Positions 52,001 to 61,288 of a stretch of DNA of 64,000 nucleotides are shown piece after piece (the stretch's first letter is position 1; each line of letters starts with the position of its first letter). The notes under the pieces were generated by a model. That model did not search any database, was not told the origin of the DNA, and saw nothing but the letters and a program-made list of their open reading frames with translations. Both the position numbers and the translations under genes were made by a program. Where the stretch lies: positions 1-64,000 of the forward strand of contig NZ_JH621260.1 in assembly GCF_000255455.1 (NCBI RefSeq). The letters run 5' to 3'. The stretch is from Aquimarina agarilytica ZC1. Lineage in GTDB: Bacteria; Bacteroidota; Bacteroidia; Flavobacteriales; Flavobacteriaceae.

Positions 52001-55000
52001 AACCGCTGCATGTCCGAAGGCAATGTCGGACTCGGAGTGTAGCTATTAAAACCAAAGTTGGTAGCCCAAGAATGTTTTCTGAATTGATCCAAAGAAGCAT
52101 CGTACATTGAGGCTAAGGCTTCGGCATTAAAGCCTTTTTTATCGGAACTTTCAATGCTAAAACTCCAGGTTTCTTTACCGCCAGGAGTAATTTTATCGGT
52201 AAAATGTTTTTTGGTAATACTTAAAGTGATGGGTTTTTTACTCAAATCAATAGTATCTTGAGTGGTATAGAAATGATTAAAAATTTGATAGGTATATACC
52301 ACGGTAAGCTTGGTGTAGCTTAGGTTTTTAAGCGGAACAAGAATTGATTTACTCCCTTTTTTTAAAGCTATTTTTTGTTTCGAAATAGAAATATCGCCAT
52401 CAAAAACTTCTACAAAAGCGGTCAAATTAGGGGCAGATGTTTTGATATCAATAGCTAGTTTGGAACTATTGTTATTAACCATTTTTGCATGGTGAGTAAA
52501 CAGTTGTTTGTCGGCAGGAAAACGTTGATCAATATGCTCGAGTGTGATTAGTTTTTCGGTTTTAGTATCCGCTTTAGTTATAGGATCAACACTGGTAACA
52601 ACAATTAAATACTTACCCGAAGGCCAGGTTTTAAAATTATCAATTTTTATAGTTTCGTTATCCGTATTTTTAAAAGTACGGTCGTAAAAACTCCTTCCTT
52701 TTTGCCAGTTTTGGGCATCATTCTCATTAGTAAAAGGAATATGGGGGAATTGCTCAATAAATGTGCTTTTATCAATATTTTGAATATCTGGCGCAGACCA
52801 AGGGCGTACATTTAAAAAACGATCGGGTGCTTTTAACTTAAAAATTTTGAGTGTGCCATTGCTTTTTATAGGGTTTCCGTTAACATCGGTGGTGTTAATG
52901 CTTAGGTTGTTTGATTCGTGAGATTTCCATGTTTCACTAGTATTAATTGTAGTTATTAAATTTTTCTCGGCTACTTTTATCGTAGTAGTTGCTTCACGTG
53001 TTTCGGCATTAAGGTCAATGACTTTGGCCGCTATACTATAATGGTATATTTTGTCCTTAGTATCCGCTTCATCAGTTTCTGCTTTAAAACGAATTGCAAA
53101 ATCTCCTTTATGGTCAGTGGTAAGTTCGCCAACGGCGATTTGTTTACTTTCATTACTGGTAGGTCTACTCCACCAATAGGCGCGATATTGTGTGGTTCGG
53201 GTAACAGCATAGTTTACTGTAGCATCAGTAATTGCGGTGCCTAAAAAAGCTTTGGCATTTCCAGTAACTTTAATACTATCTAAAGGTTTGTAAATTTTAG
53301 TAGCTGGTAAAAAAGAAACCTCAAAAGTAGGGCGTTTGTATTCTTCAACAGAAAAAGAAATAGTTGCGTTGTAATTTCTTTTTCTATTCTTAGGATTTTC
53401 TATCAGAGCACTAATAGTAAAGTTGCCTGTGATACCTGTTTCGGGGAGTTTAAATTCGCCATGGACGGATCCATATTCATTAGTATAAAGTTCTGTGGTA
53501 TGTACTTTTTCGTTGTTAGTATCGCTAACCTGAATACGTATCTTTTGATTTGGAATTACGGTACTTTTTTTATTTTCTTCACTAACGGCAATGGCTTTAA
53601 AATAAACGGTTTGACCTGGTCTGTAAATAGCGCGATCTAAAAAAAGTAGTGTTTTAGAACGGTAATCATTTTGTTCGCTTAGATAATCTTTGTCCCGCTC
53701 ATTATTATATACATAATCCGAAAATTGTAAGGTGTCTGTTGCGGTACTTATCCTAATTTGTTGGCTTTGATAATGATTCTTTTTTTGCACCTCATAATTA
53801 CCCCATTGATCGGTAGTGTAGTTTTCTGTGGTATATTTTTTATTACGACGATCAATTTCTGTTTTTATACGAACTGCAGCATTCACCAAAGGTTCACCGG
53901 TATAGCGATCAGTTACTTGGTAACGATTGCTGTTTTTTAAGTTCGTTTTATTTACGCCAATGCGAGTTACTTTTACATGATGATATTTAAAGCTAGTAGT
54001 TAAGCTGTCTGTTTGTATACGAAAAACATAGTTTCCTAACGGAAGTTGAGGTACGCTCACTTCGGTACTGTAGGTATTGTGATCTTTTTTTGGGGGAAGG
54101 TTATAGGTTTTAGTAAAATGTAATTTACGTTTGGCGAGGTAGGCTTCGGTGAGCGAATCCCTGTTGTTATAACTAATTTGATTCAATTCAAAATCAACAG
54201 GAACTTGATACGCATTTAAAGTGAAATTTTGACAATTAGTGAATGTGGCTTGAGCTAAATGGGGTTGGTTGGGTAAGTATTTATCCTGTGTTAACCAATT
54301 CAATTTTTTTTGAAGTATTTGATTTTTTAGATTTTTGGCTTCAATAAGCGTTTGTGTGTTTACTTTTTGACTTTCAATACCGGCAATTAAGTCTAAGGCT
54401 TTTTGGTTGTAGTCTGGGTATTTAAAATTGCCATCTTCATTTTTGGCAAAGGAAAGATCGCGGTAGGCTTGCGCTAATTTGATGTCAATAGTAGCCATAT
54501 CTTTAGCTTTAGAAAATTCTTTTCGTAGGTTTTGTAAACTTTCTAAATAAAGTGTTTCTGTGGTGTTTCCAATATGATTTGCTTTTACAAAGGCAAGTCT
54601 TTCCAACGCATTTTCTACCCAAGCGGTAGTGCTTTTTTGTTGCGAATGTATTTTTTCGAGTTGCTGGTAGGTGCTAAGCGCTTTAAATAGTAAAGAGTTG
54701 GTATCTGTGGTGCCTAACTTGCTTCCCACAAAAGTGGAAGAATTAGTAAAATAAGCTGCTGTATTTATTAAAAACTCATCTTTAGGCGTGTGAGCTCGGT
54801 TCCTACTATTTTTGTAAAATTTAAGGGCTTTATGGGCTATAATATCATAAGCGGTAGGTTTGTATTTTCGCGAAATAGGCACGGTAACCAGTAATTCACT
54901 AATAGTTTTGGTAGGAACATCGGCCAAGGTTAGTGCTGGGAGTAATGCTTGTTGATAATTAAGGCTAATTTGATTTAGAAAAGTGTTTATATCCCAAGTC

Positions 55001-55419
55001 TGATAGTCTTTTAATTGAGCATCTTCGGTAGTTGTTCGTTCATTAATACGCCAATAATTGTCATTTAAATAGCTTTCTAAAAAGTGCGCCATATACATAT
55101 GTAATAGCTGTTTGTTAGGGAAAGCTTGTTTCGTAATTTCTGCGTTTACCTCATTAAGTATAATTACTTGCGACTTTTCGTCCACTATTTGCATGAATTT
55201 CCAACGAAAAAGTAAGCTTTTAAGTTGCTGTACCTTGTTTTTTTGCTGTGTCGCTTTTTTGTGAAGCTCGTTAACTTTTTCAAGTGCGGTGCTCACTTTG
55301 CCATCAATTTCTAATTGTTCTATAGTTTGCCACATAGCGGTATAATTTTTTTTCTGGGCACTTAGCGTAGCAGTGATGCTTATAAAAAAACAAATACAAA
55401 AAATAAGAGCGCGCGTCAT
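49012..55419 (-). CDS. Giant alpha-2-macroglobulin family protein with an internal SusC-type domain
   Basis: 2135 residues with a Sec signal (FISITATLSAQ). An alpha-helical N-terminal region (to about 370) is followed by MG-type domains with the MG2 segment LFLDRAIYRPGQTVYFKAI. At about residues 1200-1300 there is an inserted carboxypeptidase-regulatory-like domain (GTISGVISTDNIPLPGVSITI, TDFDGEFNIDV) ending in NEIIVVGYGTHKKSELTGAV, the signature and TonB-box region of SusC/RagA receptors. The A2M domain follows (ETAFFLPNLRTNKKGEIEFEF), then the thioester motif CSEQ (Cys1590, Gln1593) and an alpha-alpha toroid. A protease-trapping or envelope role is expected; the receptor-like insert suggests contact with TonB or the outer membrane. 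Confidence 0.92.
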   Translation of the reverse strand: MTRALIFCICFFISITATLSAQKKNYTAMWQTIEQLEIDGKVSTALEKVNELHKKATQQKNKVQQLKSLLFRWKFMQIVDEKSQVIILNEVNAEITKQAFPNKQLLHMYMAHFLESYLNDNYWRINERTTTEDAQLKDYQTWDINTFLNQISLNYQQALLPALTLADVPTKTISELLVTVPISRKYKPTAYDIIAHKALKFYKNSRNRAHTPKDEFLINTAAYFTNSSTFVGSKLGTTDTNSLLFKALSTYQQLEKIHSQQKSTTAWVENALERLAFVKANHIGNTTETLYLESLQNLRKEFSKAKDMATIDIKLAQAYRDLSFAKNEDGNFKYPDYNQKALDLIAGIESQKVNTQTLIEAKNLKNQILQKKLNWLTQDKYLPNQPHLAQATFTNCQNFTLNAYQVPVDFELNQISYNNRDSLTEAYLAKRKLHFTKTYNLPPKKDHNTYSTEVSVPQLPLGNYVFRIQTDSLTTSFKYHHVKVTRIGVNKTNLKNSNRYQVTDRYTGEPLVNAAVRIKTEIDRRNKKYTTENYTTDQWGNYEVQKKNHYQSQQIRISTATDTLQFSDYVYNNERDKDYLSEQNDYRSKTLLFLDRAIYRPGQTVYFKAIAVSEENKKSTVIPNQKIRIQVSDTNNEKVHTTELYTNEYGSVHGEFKLPETGITGNFTISALIENPKNRKRNYNATISFSVEEYKRPTFEVSFLPATKIYKPLDSIKVTGNAKAFLGTAITDATVNYAVTRTTQYRAYWWSRPTSNESKQIAVGELTTDHKGDFAIRFKAETDEADTKDKIYHYSIAAKVIDLNAETREATTTIKVAEKNLITTINTSETWKSHESNNLSINTTDVNGNPIKSNGTLKIFKLKAPDRFLNVRPWSAPDIQNIDKSTFIEQFPHIPFTNENDAQNWQKGRSFYDRTFKNTDNETIKIDNFKTWPSGKYLIVVTSVDPITKADTKTEKLITLEHIDQRFPADKQLFTHHAKMVNNNSSKLAIDIKTSAPNLTAFVEVFDGDISISKQKIALKKGSKSILVPLKNLSYTKLTVVYTYQIFNHFYTTQDTIDLSKKPITLSITKKHFTDKITPGGKETWSFSIESSDKKGFNAEALASMYDASLDQFRKHSWATNFGFNSYTPSPTLPSDMQRLNTTSISFRQAIARLNYPDIPKEYLNLFGFDFNVINSWNYRKYLRELKNKVNHPKKIKFKDRGTISGVISTDNIPLPGVSITIKNSQLNTVTDFDGEFNIDVKVNDVLIIEYIGYIKKEILIKGNTSYFEVNLEGDHNSLNEIIVVGYGTHKKSELTGAVTNSMARKSLHTQKSSMMLNSSEDLELEEDEEIGFSRKKPPLPEEEKQASEKIEDLKNIQARTNLQETAFFLPNLRTNKKGEIEFEFTSPEALTRWNFNLLAHTPQAISGTFNAQTLTQKELSIIPNAPRFVREGDSLRFTAKIANLTDNSIKGTALLDWTDPTNGKNINKQLQHVNTTQPFNIDANGNSAVSWKIAIPADLSALQYKIVAKAGKYTDGEEKIIPVLSNRMLVTESIPIWVRPGETETYSLTNFEPNSSTQKPHTITLEYTSNPAWVAIKSLPYLMEFPHECSEQTFSRLYANTMAAHIINSQPKIKTVFDSWAANGSLQSPLEKNEVLKQILISESPWLQQAKSETEQQQRLATLFDINKTARNQEKSINKLRQLQKSNGGFPWFNGGRANPYITRHILIGFGHLEKLGVTQQRTKTDNIVKNMIRFLDADLLYKYNEYLKYHKTPDGFFKQVQLLHFAYARSFYLDRFPLKGEVKTIITKALTFQKTDWQSRSIYQKGLLALTLHRFEKSPVTQQILTALIESAVNSKENGMYWKENTNSWWWYQSAISTQALLIEAFSETKQPKKYIEELKIFLLKNKRTNRWETTIETADASYALLLQGTDWLSLKDNTNITVGGNKIATKKLLATEKEQGTGYFKTHWNSDEITPDFKTIRVSNKGKVTNYGGYYWQYFEDLDHIKTDDKSPLAIDKELYKKVTTSKGTELKRITPSTPLQIGDKVTVRLLVKSANDMEFVHLKDMRASGFEPTKVLSGYEYKERLAYYQSTKDVATHFFIDRLPKGTYVLEYDVIANQSGSFSNGITTLQCMYAPEFSSHSAGQRIHILEQ

Positions 55420-55430
55420 AAGTTGAAACA

Positions 55431-55510
55431 GAATTCGTTAAAGAGTAAAGCAAGTGAAACTTTAGTTAAAGATACTAACTTTGGATTTACTTGTTGCAGA
55501 TAACGAATTC
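55431..55510. repeat. Inverted repeat just upstream of the giant alpha-2-macroglobulin gene
   Basis: GAATTCGTTA (55431-55440) and TAACGAATTC (55501-55510) are perfect inverted copies 60 nt apart, with CAAGT/ACTTG as a further inner pair. It ends 11 nt before the start codon, in the promoter or leader. Repeats of this length arise by chance in a window of this size, so the meaning is uncertain. Confidence 0.35.
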
Positions 55511-55598
55511 AAAGTATACAAGTTGTTTTTTGTTGTTTAGGGGATAGCTGTTTAATTTGGGTTGAATAGTTTAGTCGCTTATATTTTTTGTTTGAGGC

Positions 55599-56747
55599 CT
55601 AGAAATATTTAATCAATTTTGAAGTGCTTTTGCGTTTGTAATTAGCAAATTTTTTGGTAGGATAATAAAGTGCAATGGCCAGTAATAAAGCGATTAACCA
55701 TATTTGATAAACATGGTTAATTCCAAAAGCAGTTCCTTGGTTGGGGCCAAAAACAGACAATAAGACTTTGTAGGAAATAAGCAAGATATACAAGTGGATT
55801 ACGTAAAAAAACATTGGAGCCGACCCATATATTTTAAGGATTTGTGTAGTCGTTTTAGAAGCATTTTCAAAACAAAACAATAAAATTGAACTTATGCCGA
55901 GTGTTAACAATAAGTAATCTAATGATGGTGGGTATTTTGTGTAATTTAGAAAATGCATGGTTGAACTTATAAAATTTGACTGGGGATGCCAAGGGAGTGT
56001 TTCACCATAAGTTGTAAATCCTCTTAAAATTATCAATACTAATAATGACGAAATGCCTGAAATTAAAAGTGTTCGTTGTCTTTTTTTAGCCAATACATCA
56101 TGTTTAAAAATAGGGCCGCAAAAGTAACCAAACAGGATAACACCTATCCAAGGAAGGACAGGGTAGGAAGCCTTTATTTTTATAAAATTGTTAGTCATTA
56201 AAAAACCTCTGTCGTGCAAAATAGTCCAAAGGCTATATCCAAATTCGGAAGGCTCAAAAGCGATAGGGGCTAATAGATTATGCCCAAAAATAATGAGTAA
56301 GCCTATGGCTCCTATCCCTATTTTTGGAACTTTTGCAAATAATAAAAGTCCCAAACAGATCATGCTAATACCAATAGCCCAAATAACTTGTAAATACAAT
56401 GTGTGGTAGGCTCCATACCACGAAAAATTGATTAATGTAGCTTCTAATAGGATTAATAATAAGCCTCTTTTTAATAAAAAAGAACTTGCAGGGCGTGTTG
56501 GTTTATTGATTGGGTTGGCATATAGCCAAGCAGATAGACCTGTTAAAAACACAAAAGTTGGTGCACAAATGTGTGCGGATAATCTTGTAAAAAATAGACT
56601 AGTACTTATTTCGCTTATTGTTAATGGGTCCGTTATTGGATGGTGCGAAAAAAATCTTTCACGGACATGATCCACTAACATAATTAGCATTACTAAGCCG
56701 CGTAACATATCAATTGATGAAATCCGAGAAGGTTTTTGAGTTCTCAT
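55599..56747 (-). CDS. DUF1624-type membrane protein (heparan-alpha-glucosaminide acetyltransferase-like)
   Basis: A 382-residue polytopic membrane protein with about ten hydrophobic helices. RISSIDMLRGLVMLIMLVDHVRERF at the start is the hallmark of the DUF1624/HGSNAT-like acyltransferase family (R-x-D-x-x-R-G and a conserved DH). It may move acetyl groups across the membrane onto sugars; the substrate is unknown. Transcribed alone. Confidence 0.87.
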   Translation of the reverse strand: MRTQKPSRISSIDMLRGLVMLIMLVDHVRERFFSHHPITDPLTISEISTSLFFTRLSAHICAPTFVFLTGLSAWLYANPINKPTRPASSFLLKRGLLLILLEATLINFSWYGAYHTLYLQVIWAIGISMICLGLLLFAKVPKIGIGAIGLLIIFGHNLLAPIAFEPSEFGYSLWTILHDRGFLMTNNFIKIKASYPVLPWIGVILFGYFCGPIFKHDVLAKKRQRTLLISGISSLLVLIILRGFTTYGETLPWHPQSNFISSTMHFLNYTKYPPSLDYLLLTLGISSILLFCFENASKTTTQILKIYGSAPMFFYVIHLYILLISYKVLLSVFGPNQGTAFGINHVYQIWLIALLLAIALYYPTKKFANYKRKSTSKLIKYF

Positions 56748-57035
56748 AATGTTTGTTAAGTATTATTTTAAGCAAAAGAATGTATAATCTTAATTAGGAT
56801 GAATTTAATTAACATTTTTAAGTTTTATGAAAATGAACAGCTCTGTGTGTTGTTAAAAAGTGTATCTGGGAATAGAAAATAGTGCTACTTCCGTATTTTT
56901 TTAATGGAGTTTTAAAATAGTTTGTTAAACTAATAATATAGATTAAGTTAGTTGTAATTTATTTTAGTAGTTTAACCTAAATTATGATACATGAAAACTA
57001 TTATATAATTCAGGGTTAGTCTAAATTTTAGAAAA

Positions 57036-57830
57036 ATGACAAATAATAAGATTATCTACCAAGTAGATTCATTTACCGACCAAGTTTTTAAAGGCAATCC
57101 AGCTGGGGTACAATTTGTAGACCACAAAGTTGATGAAGCAGGCATGCAACAAATGGCTATGGAAATGAATTTGTCGGAAACTGCATTTATCACTCCTAAT
57201 GGGGATAGTTATGATATTCGTTTTTTTACACCAAATACCGAAATTCCTTTATGTGGGCATGCTACATTAGCTAGCGCACATGTAATGTATGAGGGAGGAA
57301 TGGTACAAGAAAATGAATCCATTTATTTTAATGCCAAGGGAGGAAAGCTTAAAATAGACAAAGATAGTGACGGCATAAAAATGGTATTTCCAAAATATGC
57401 GCTTAATGAAATAAGTGTTCCTGCTAATTTTAAGGAACTAGTAGGTTTTGAACCTGTGGCGGTATACGAATCCGATCACTGGGTGGTAGCTGTGGCAGAA
57501 GATGAAAATAGTATTGTAAACGCCACTCCTATGATTAGTCAATTGACTAAAAATGGATTAGGTAATTTGCTCATAACAGCGAGTAGCGATCAAAAAGATG
57601 TTGATTATGTAGTGCGTTGTTTTGCTCCAGCTTCGGGAATTGATGAAGACCCGGTAACAGGTTCTGCACAATGTGCTTTGGTACCGTTATGGCATTTGCG
57701 AACAGGGAAAACATCATTTAATGCCATACAGGTTTCTGAGCGTACAGGTAAATTAAAACTAAAGTTAATTGGTGAAAATATTGAAATTAAGGGAGAAGCT
57801 GTAACCGTTTTTAAAGCGGAATTAAAATAG
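57036..57830 (+). CDS. PhzF-family isomerase/epimerase
   Basis: A 264-residue PhzF-like protein of the diaminopimelate-epimerase fold. N-terminal YQVDSFTDQVFKGNPAGV and MNLSETAFI (putative catalytic Glu48), then FFTPNTEIPLCGHATLASAHVM and the C-terminal FAPASGIDEDPVTGSAQCALVPLW are the family hallmarks. Stand-alone members outside phenazine clusters have unknown substrates, and no phenazine genes are here. The TPR gene follows 31 nt later. Confidence 0.93.
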   Translation: MTNNKIIYQVDSFTDQVFKGNPAGVQFVDHKVDEAGMQQMAMEMNLSETAFITPNGDSYDIRFFTPNTEIPLCGHATLASAHVMYEGGMVQENESIYFNAKGGKLKIDKDSDGIKMVFPKYALNEISVPANFKELVGFEPVAVYESDHWVVAVAEDENSIVNATPMISQLTKNGLGNLLITASSDQKDVDYVVRCFAPASGIDEDPVTGSAQCALVPLWHLRTGKTSFNAIQVSERTGKLKLKLIGENIEIKGEAVTVFKAELK

Positions 57831-57861
57831 TATATTCTGCCATTGAAATAGTTAGGTAATT

Positions 57862-58404
57862 ATGAAAGTATTTTTTTTAGCACTTTTTTTTAGTATTTCG
57901 AAATTGATAACAGCAACACCAGAATCATTAGAAAAAGGGATTGATTTATTTGATAAAAAACAGTTTGAAGAAGCTAAAGAAGTTTTTGAGGCTTATTTAA
58001 ATGAGCATCCCAAAAATAAAGTTGCTTTAGAGTATTTAGGGGATATTGCTTTTCAAAATAAAAAATGGAGTACAGCGGCAAATTACTTTAAACCCTTGTT
58101 AAGTATTGAAAAAAACAACCCACGTTATCATTTTAAATATGCAGGAGCCATTGGTATGAAAGCCAAGAATAATAAGTTGAGTGCGTTGTTTTTAATTGAT
58201 GATATCAAGGAGCATTTTGTGAAAGCAGCAGCACTAGATGCAAATTATGAAGCTCCTCGAATGGCGCTTGTTCAATTTTTAACAGAATTGCCTACCGCTT
58301 TAGGCGGAAGTACCGAAGAAGCTACAAAATATGCAAAGCAGCTGATGCTTTTAAATGCCAATGAAGGCAAGAAAGCTTTAGCTTATATTGAGGCGAATAA
58401 ATGA
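57862..58404 (+). CDS. Exported tetratricopeptide-repeat protein
   Basis: A 180-residue protein with a signal peptide (VFFLALFFSISKLITATP) and at least two TPR-like helix pairs: GIDLFDKKQFEEAKEVFEAYLNEHPKNKVALEYLGDIAFQNKKWSTAANYFKPLL and the AAALDANYEAPRMALVQFL part. Probably a periplasmic scaffold. Its stop codon overlaps the ATG of the broken RhuM-Fic gene (ATGA), an operon-like arrangement. Confidence 0.83.
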   Translation: MKVFFLALFFSISKLITATPESLEKGIDLFDKKQFEEAKEVFEAYLNEHPKNKVALEYLGDIAFQNKKWSTAANYFKPLLSIEKNNPRYHFKYAGAIGMKAKNNKLSALFLIDDIKEHFVKAAALDANYEAPRMALVQFLTELPTALGGSTEEATKYAKQLMLLNANEGKKALAYIEANK

Positions 58405-59426
58405 GTGATCCTATTTTAAAAGATATAATCTTAGACAAACAGACTGTTTTATTTAGGTCATCTAAGAATTCAAAAGAATTTGAAATTGTTTTAGATGTTT
58501 AAAATGATACTGTTTGGGCTACTGAATACCAAATAGCAGAATTGTTCGATAGAAATAGAACTGTTATTAACAAACATATAAAGAATATTTATAATGATAA
58601 AGAGCTTGATATAAATTCAACTAGTGCAAAAATTGCACAAGTTCGAATAGAAGGAAATAGAAATGTTAAAAGAAAAATAAGCATATATAACTTAGATGTG
58701 ATTATTTCTCTAGGATACAGAGTGAAGTCGCATGTTGGAATTGAATTTAGGAAGTGGGCAAGTACGAAGCTGAAAGAGTATCTGGTAAAGGGTTTTGCTA
58801 TTAACGAGAGATTGTTGAAAGACAAAATTTTTAAAATTGAAAATTTAGAAAATGAAATTTCATATTTAAAAGAGAAGGAGTTTTATGTACAAAAGTCTTT
58901 AACAGATGGATTTTTATCAATAATAACAAATTATTCAAAATCGTTTGAATTACTAAGTAAATTCGATTCAAATAGTTTATCAACATCAAATTTAAAGAAT
59001 GATATTATTTATGTTATTAATTATGATGATGTTTACCAAGCTATATTAAAATTAAAAAACGAATTAATAAATAGAGGAGAGGCTAGTGATTTATTTGGAA
59101 ACCCAAAAGACGATTCATTTAAAGGTATATTAGGTAGTATTTCTCAGACAGTTTTTGGAGAATTAGCTTATCCTAGTATTGAAGAACAAGCAGCTCAATT
59201 GCTATATTCTATAATAAAAGGGCATGCTTTTAGTGATGGAAATAAAAGAATTGGTTCTTTTGTTTTTGTTTGGTTTTTAGAGCAAAATGAGTACGCTTTT
59301 TCAAAGAATCACCTTAGGAAGATTAATGAGAATACATTAGTAGCTTTAGCCTTAGTAGTTGCTCAAAGTTTACCAGAACAAAGAGAGTTAATGGTAAAAC
59401 TTATTATTAATTTAGTCAAAAATTAG
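58401..59426 (+). pseudogene. RhuM-Fic (virulence RhuM / Fic-DOC) gene interrupted by a stop codon
   Basis: From the ATG at 58401 the frame reads 33 codons (MSDPILKD...FEIVLDV), meets TAA at 58500-58502, and continues without shift: NDTVWATEYQIAELFDRNRTVINKHIKNI, then NLDVIISLGYRVKSHVGIEFRKWAS, the RhuM DNA-binding-like part. The C-terminal Fic domain carries the full active motif HAFSDGNKR (HxFxxGNxR). Comparison with the usual V-x-L-D-x-x-x-TVW segment suggests that the TAA replaced a sense codon, possibly GAA. The only start after the stop is a TTG at 58542 inside the first domain. Most likely a recent nonsense pseudogene; readthrough, suppression or sequence error are alternatives. Confidence 0.8.
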
Positions 59427-59431
59427 TTTTT

Positions 59432-60784
59432 ATGCGCGTACATTTTATAGCAATAGGCGGGAGTGCCATGCACAATTTAGCTATTGCATTACATCAAAAG
59501 GGATATCAAGTAACTGGAAGTGATGATGCTATTTTTGAGCCTTCAAAATCAAGACTGGCCAAGTATGGTTTATTGCCGAGTACTACAGGTTGGAATGCCG
59601 AAAAAATAACCACAGCTTTAGATGCTGTTATTTTGGGAATGCATGCCAAAGCGAATAATCCAGAGTTGTTAAAGGCGCAAGAATTAGGCGTTGAAATATA
59701 CTCGTATCCCGAATATTTATACGAGCAATCAAAATTAAAATCTAGAGTAGTTATTGGTGGTTCACATGGAAAAACAACCATCACTTCCATGATTTTACAT
59801 GTATTACATTACCATAACAAGGAAGTGGATTATATGGTAGGAGCCCAGTTAGAAGGTTTTGAAACCATGGTACACCTAACAGAACAAAATGATTTTATAG
59901 TGTTGGAAGGCGATGAGTATTTATCCTCGCCCATTGACTTACGCCCTAAATTTCATTTATACAAACCCAATATTGCTTTGCTAAGCGGTATTGCTTGGGA
60001 TCATATTAATGTGTTTAAAACCCTAGCAGATTACGAGGAGCAGTTTAAAATTTTTATTGATCAAATTACTCCAGGAGGTATTTTAATTTATAATGAAGAA
60101 GATCCAACAGTAAAACGTTTGGCTGAAGCTACAGAAAATCAAATTAGAAAAATACCTTATAAAACACCCGAATATTCCGTTGAAAACGGAGAAACCTTTA
60201 TTGAAACTAATGAAGGTCCAATGCCCTTAGAAATTTTTGGAGCACATAACCTAAGTAATTTAGCAGGAGCCAAATGGATTTGTCAAAATATGGCAATTGA
60301 CGAAGATGATTTTTATGAGGCTATAGCTAGTTTTAAAGGTGCATCAAAACGATTAGAAAAAATAGCAGAAGGTTCCAATGCTATAGCTTATAAGGATTTT
60401 GCGCATAGTCCTTCAAAAGTATCCGCTACAACAACAGCGGTTAAAAATCAATTTCCTACTAGAAATTTAGTGGCTTGTTTAGAGTTACATACCTATAGTA
60501 GTTTAAATGCTGAGTTTTTAAAACAATACAAAGGGGCATTAAATGCTGCGGATGAAGCGGTCGTATTTTACTCGCCCGAAGCTTTAGCGATAAAAAAGAT
60601 GGGCCCGATAAGTGAACAACAAATAAAAGAAGCCTTTACAAATAATAACTTGCAAGTTTTTACAGACTCAAAAGCTTTTAAAGATTTTTTATTTACTCAA
60701 AAATTTGATGATAAAACATTACTATTAATGAGTAGTGGGAATTATGGAGGCCTGGATTTTGAGGAGGTGAGGGAGTTATTTTAA
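59432..60784 (+). CDS. mpl: UDP-N-acetylmuramate:L-alanyl-gamma-D-glutamyl-meso-diaminopimelate ligase
   Basis: A Mur-ligase-family enzyme of 450 residues that re-attaches recycled murein tripeptide to UDP-MurNAc. It has the nucleotide start MRVHFIAIGGSAMHNLAIALHQKGYQVTGSD, the ATP motif GGSHGKTT (109-116) and segments DFIVLEGDEYLSSPIDLRPKFHLYKPNIALLSGIAWDHINVFKT and FAHSPSKVSATT. These fit Mpl rather than MurC (which keeps a different N-terminal HFIGIGG and HHPT region). It is 5 nt after the broken RhuM-Fic gene. Cytoplasmic, intact. Confidence 0.92.
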   Translation: MRVHFIAIGGSAMHNLAIALHQKGYQVTGSDDAIFEPSKSRLAKYGLLPSTTGWNAEKITTALDAVILGMHAKANNPELLKAQELGVEIYSYPEYLYEQSKLKSRVVIGGSHGKTTITSMILHVLHYHNKEVDYMVGAQLEGFETMVHLTEQNDFIVLEGDEYLSSPIDLRPKFHLYKPNIALLSGIAWDHINVFKTLADYEEQFKIFIDQITPGGILIYNEEDPTVKRLAEATENQIRKIPYKTPEYSVENGETFIETNEGPMPLEIFGAHNLSNLAGAKWICQNMAIDEDDFYEAIASFKGASKRLEKIAEGSNAIAYKDFAHSPSKVSATTTAVKNQFPTRNLVACLELHTYSSLNAEFLKQYKGALNAADEAVVFYSPEALAIKKMGPISEQQIKEAFTNNNLQVFTDSKAFKDFLFTQKFDDKTLLLMSSGNYGGLDFEEVRELF

Positions 60785-60805
60785 ATACTTAAAAAGAAAA
60801 TACCA

Positions 60806-61180
60806 ATGGAAAATTCTTTAGAAAAATCCAATTTTAGACCCTGGGATATGGAGCTAAAGCAATTTTGTGTTTTAATGCATATAGCACAATTTGCAGGTTA
60901 TGTAATCCCTTTGGCAGGTTTTGTATTGCCATTTATCATGTGGCATAATTTTAAGGATAAAAATGAGAGTATTGATCAACATGGTAAAAATATTGTGAAT
61001 TGGATGATAAGTGCAGTAATCTATGGAGCACTATTTGGAGTACTTTGTTTTTTTCTAATTGGCTTTCCTTTGTTATTTGTTTTAGGTGCTTGTGCTACCA
61101 TATTCCCAATTCTAGGAGCATTAAAAGCGAATGAAGGTAATTTTTATAAATATCCCTTTACCATTGAGTTTTTTAAATAA
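60806..61180 (+). CDS. DUF4870-type small membrane protein
   Basis: A 124-residue protein with three hydrophobic segments: IAQFAGYVIPLAGFVLPFIMW, AVIYGALFGVLCFFLIGF and LLFVLGACATIFPILGAL. The segment DKNESIDQHGKNIVNWMIS after the first helix is the usual DUF4870 (Tic20-like) pattern. Inner membrane, function unknown. It lies 21 nt after mpl and is probably co-transcribed. Confidence 0.87.
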   Translation: MENSLEKSNFRPWDMELKQFCVLMHIAQFAGYVIPLAGFVLPFIMWHNFKDKNESIDQHGKNIVNWMISAVIYGALFGVLCFFLIGFPLLFVLGACATIFPILGALKANEGNFYKYPFTIEFFK

Positions 61181-61288
61181 GGTCGAATTAAGGGATGTTT
61201 CAAATCTAATTTAATACAACAAATTCATTTAAGGCAAGGTATCTAAAAGACAAATGCAATTATAATTGTGTTGTAGTGATTTATATAA

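Noticed and set aside
58542-59426. RhuM-Fic as an intact shorter gene starting at 58542
   Set aside because: That start is a TTG in the middle of the conserved QIAELFDRNRTVI segment, so the product would lack part of the first domain; the coding signal continues upstream to 58401 past a stop.
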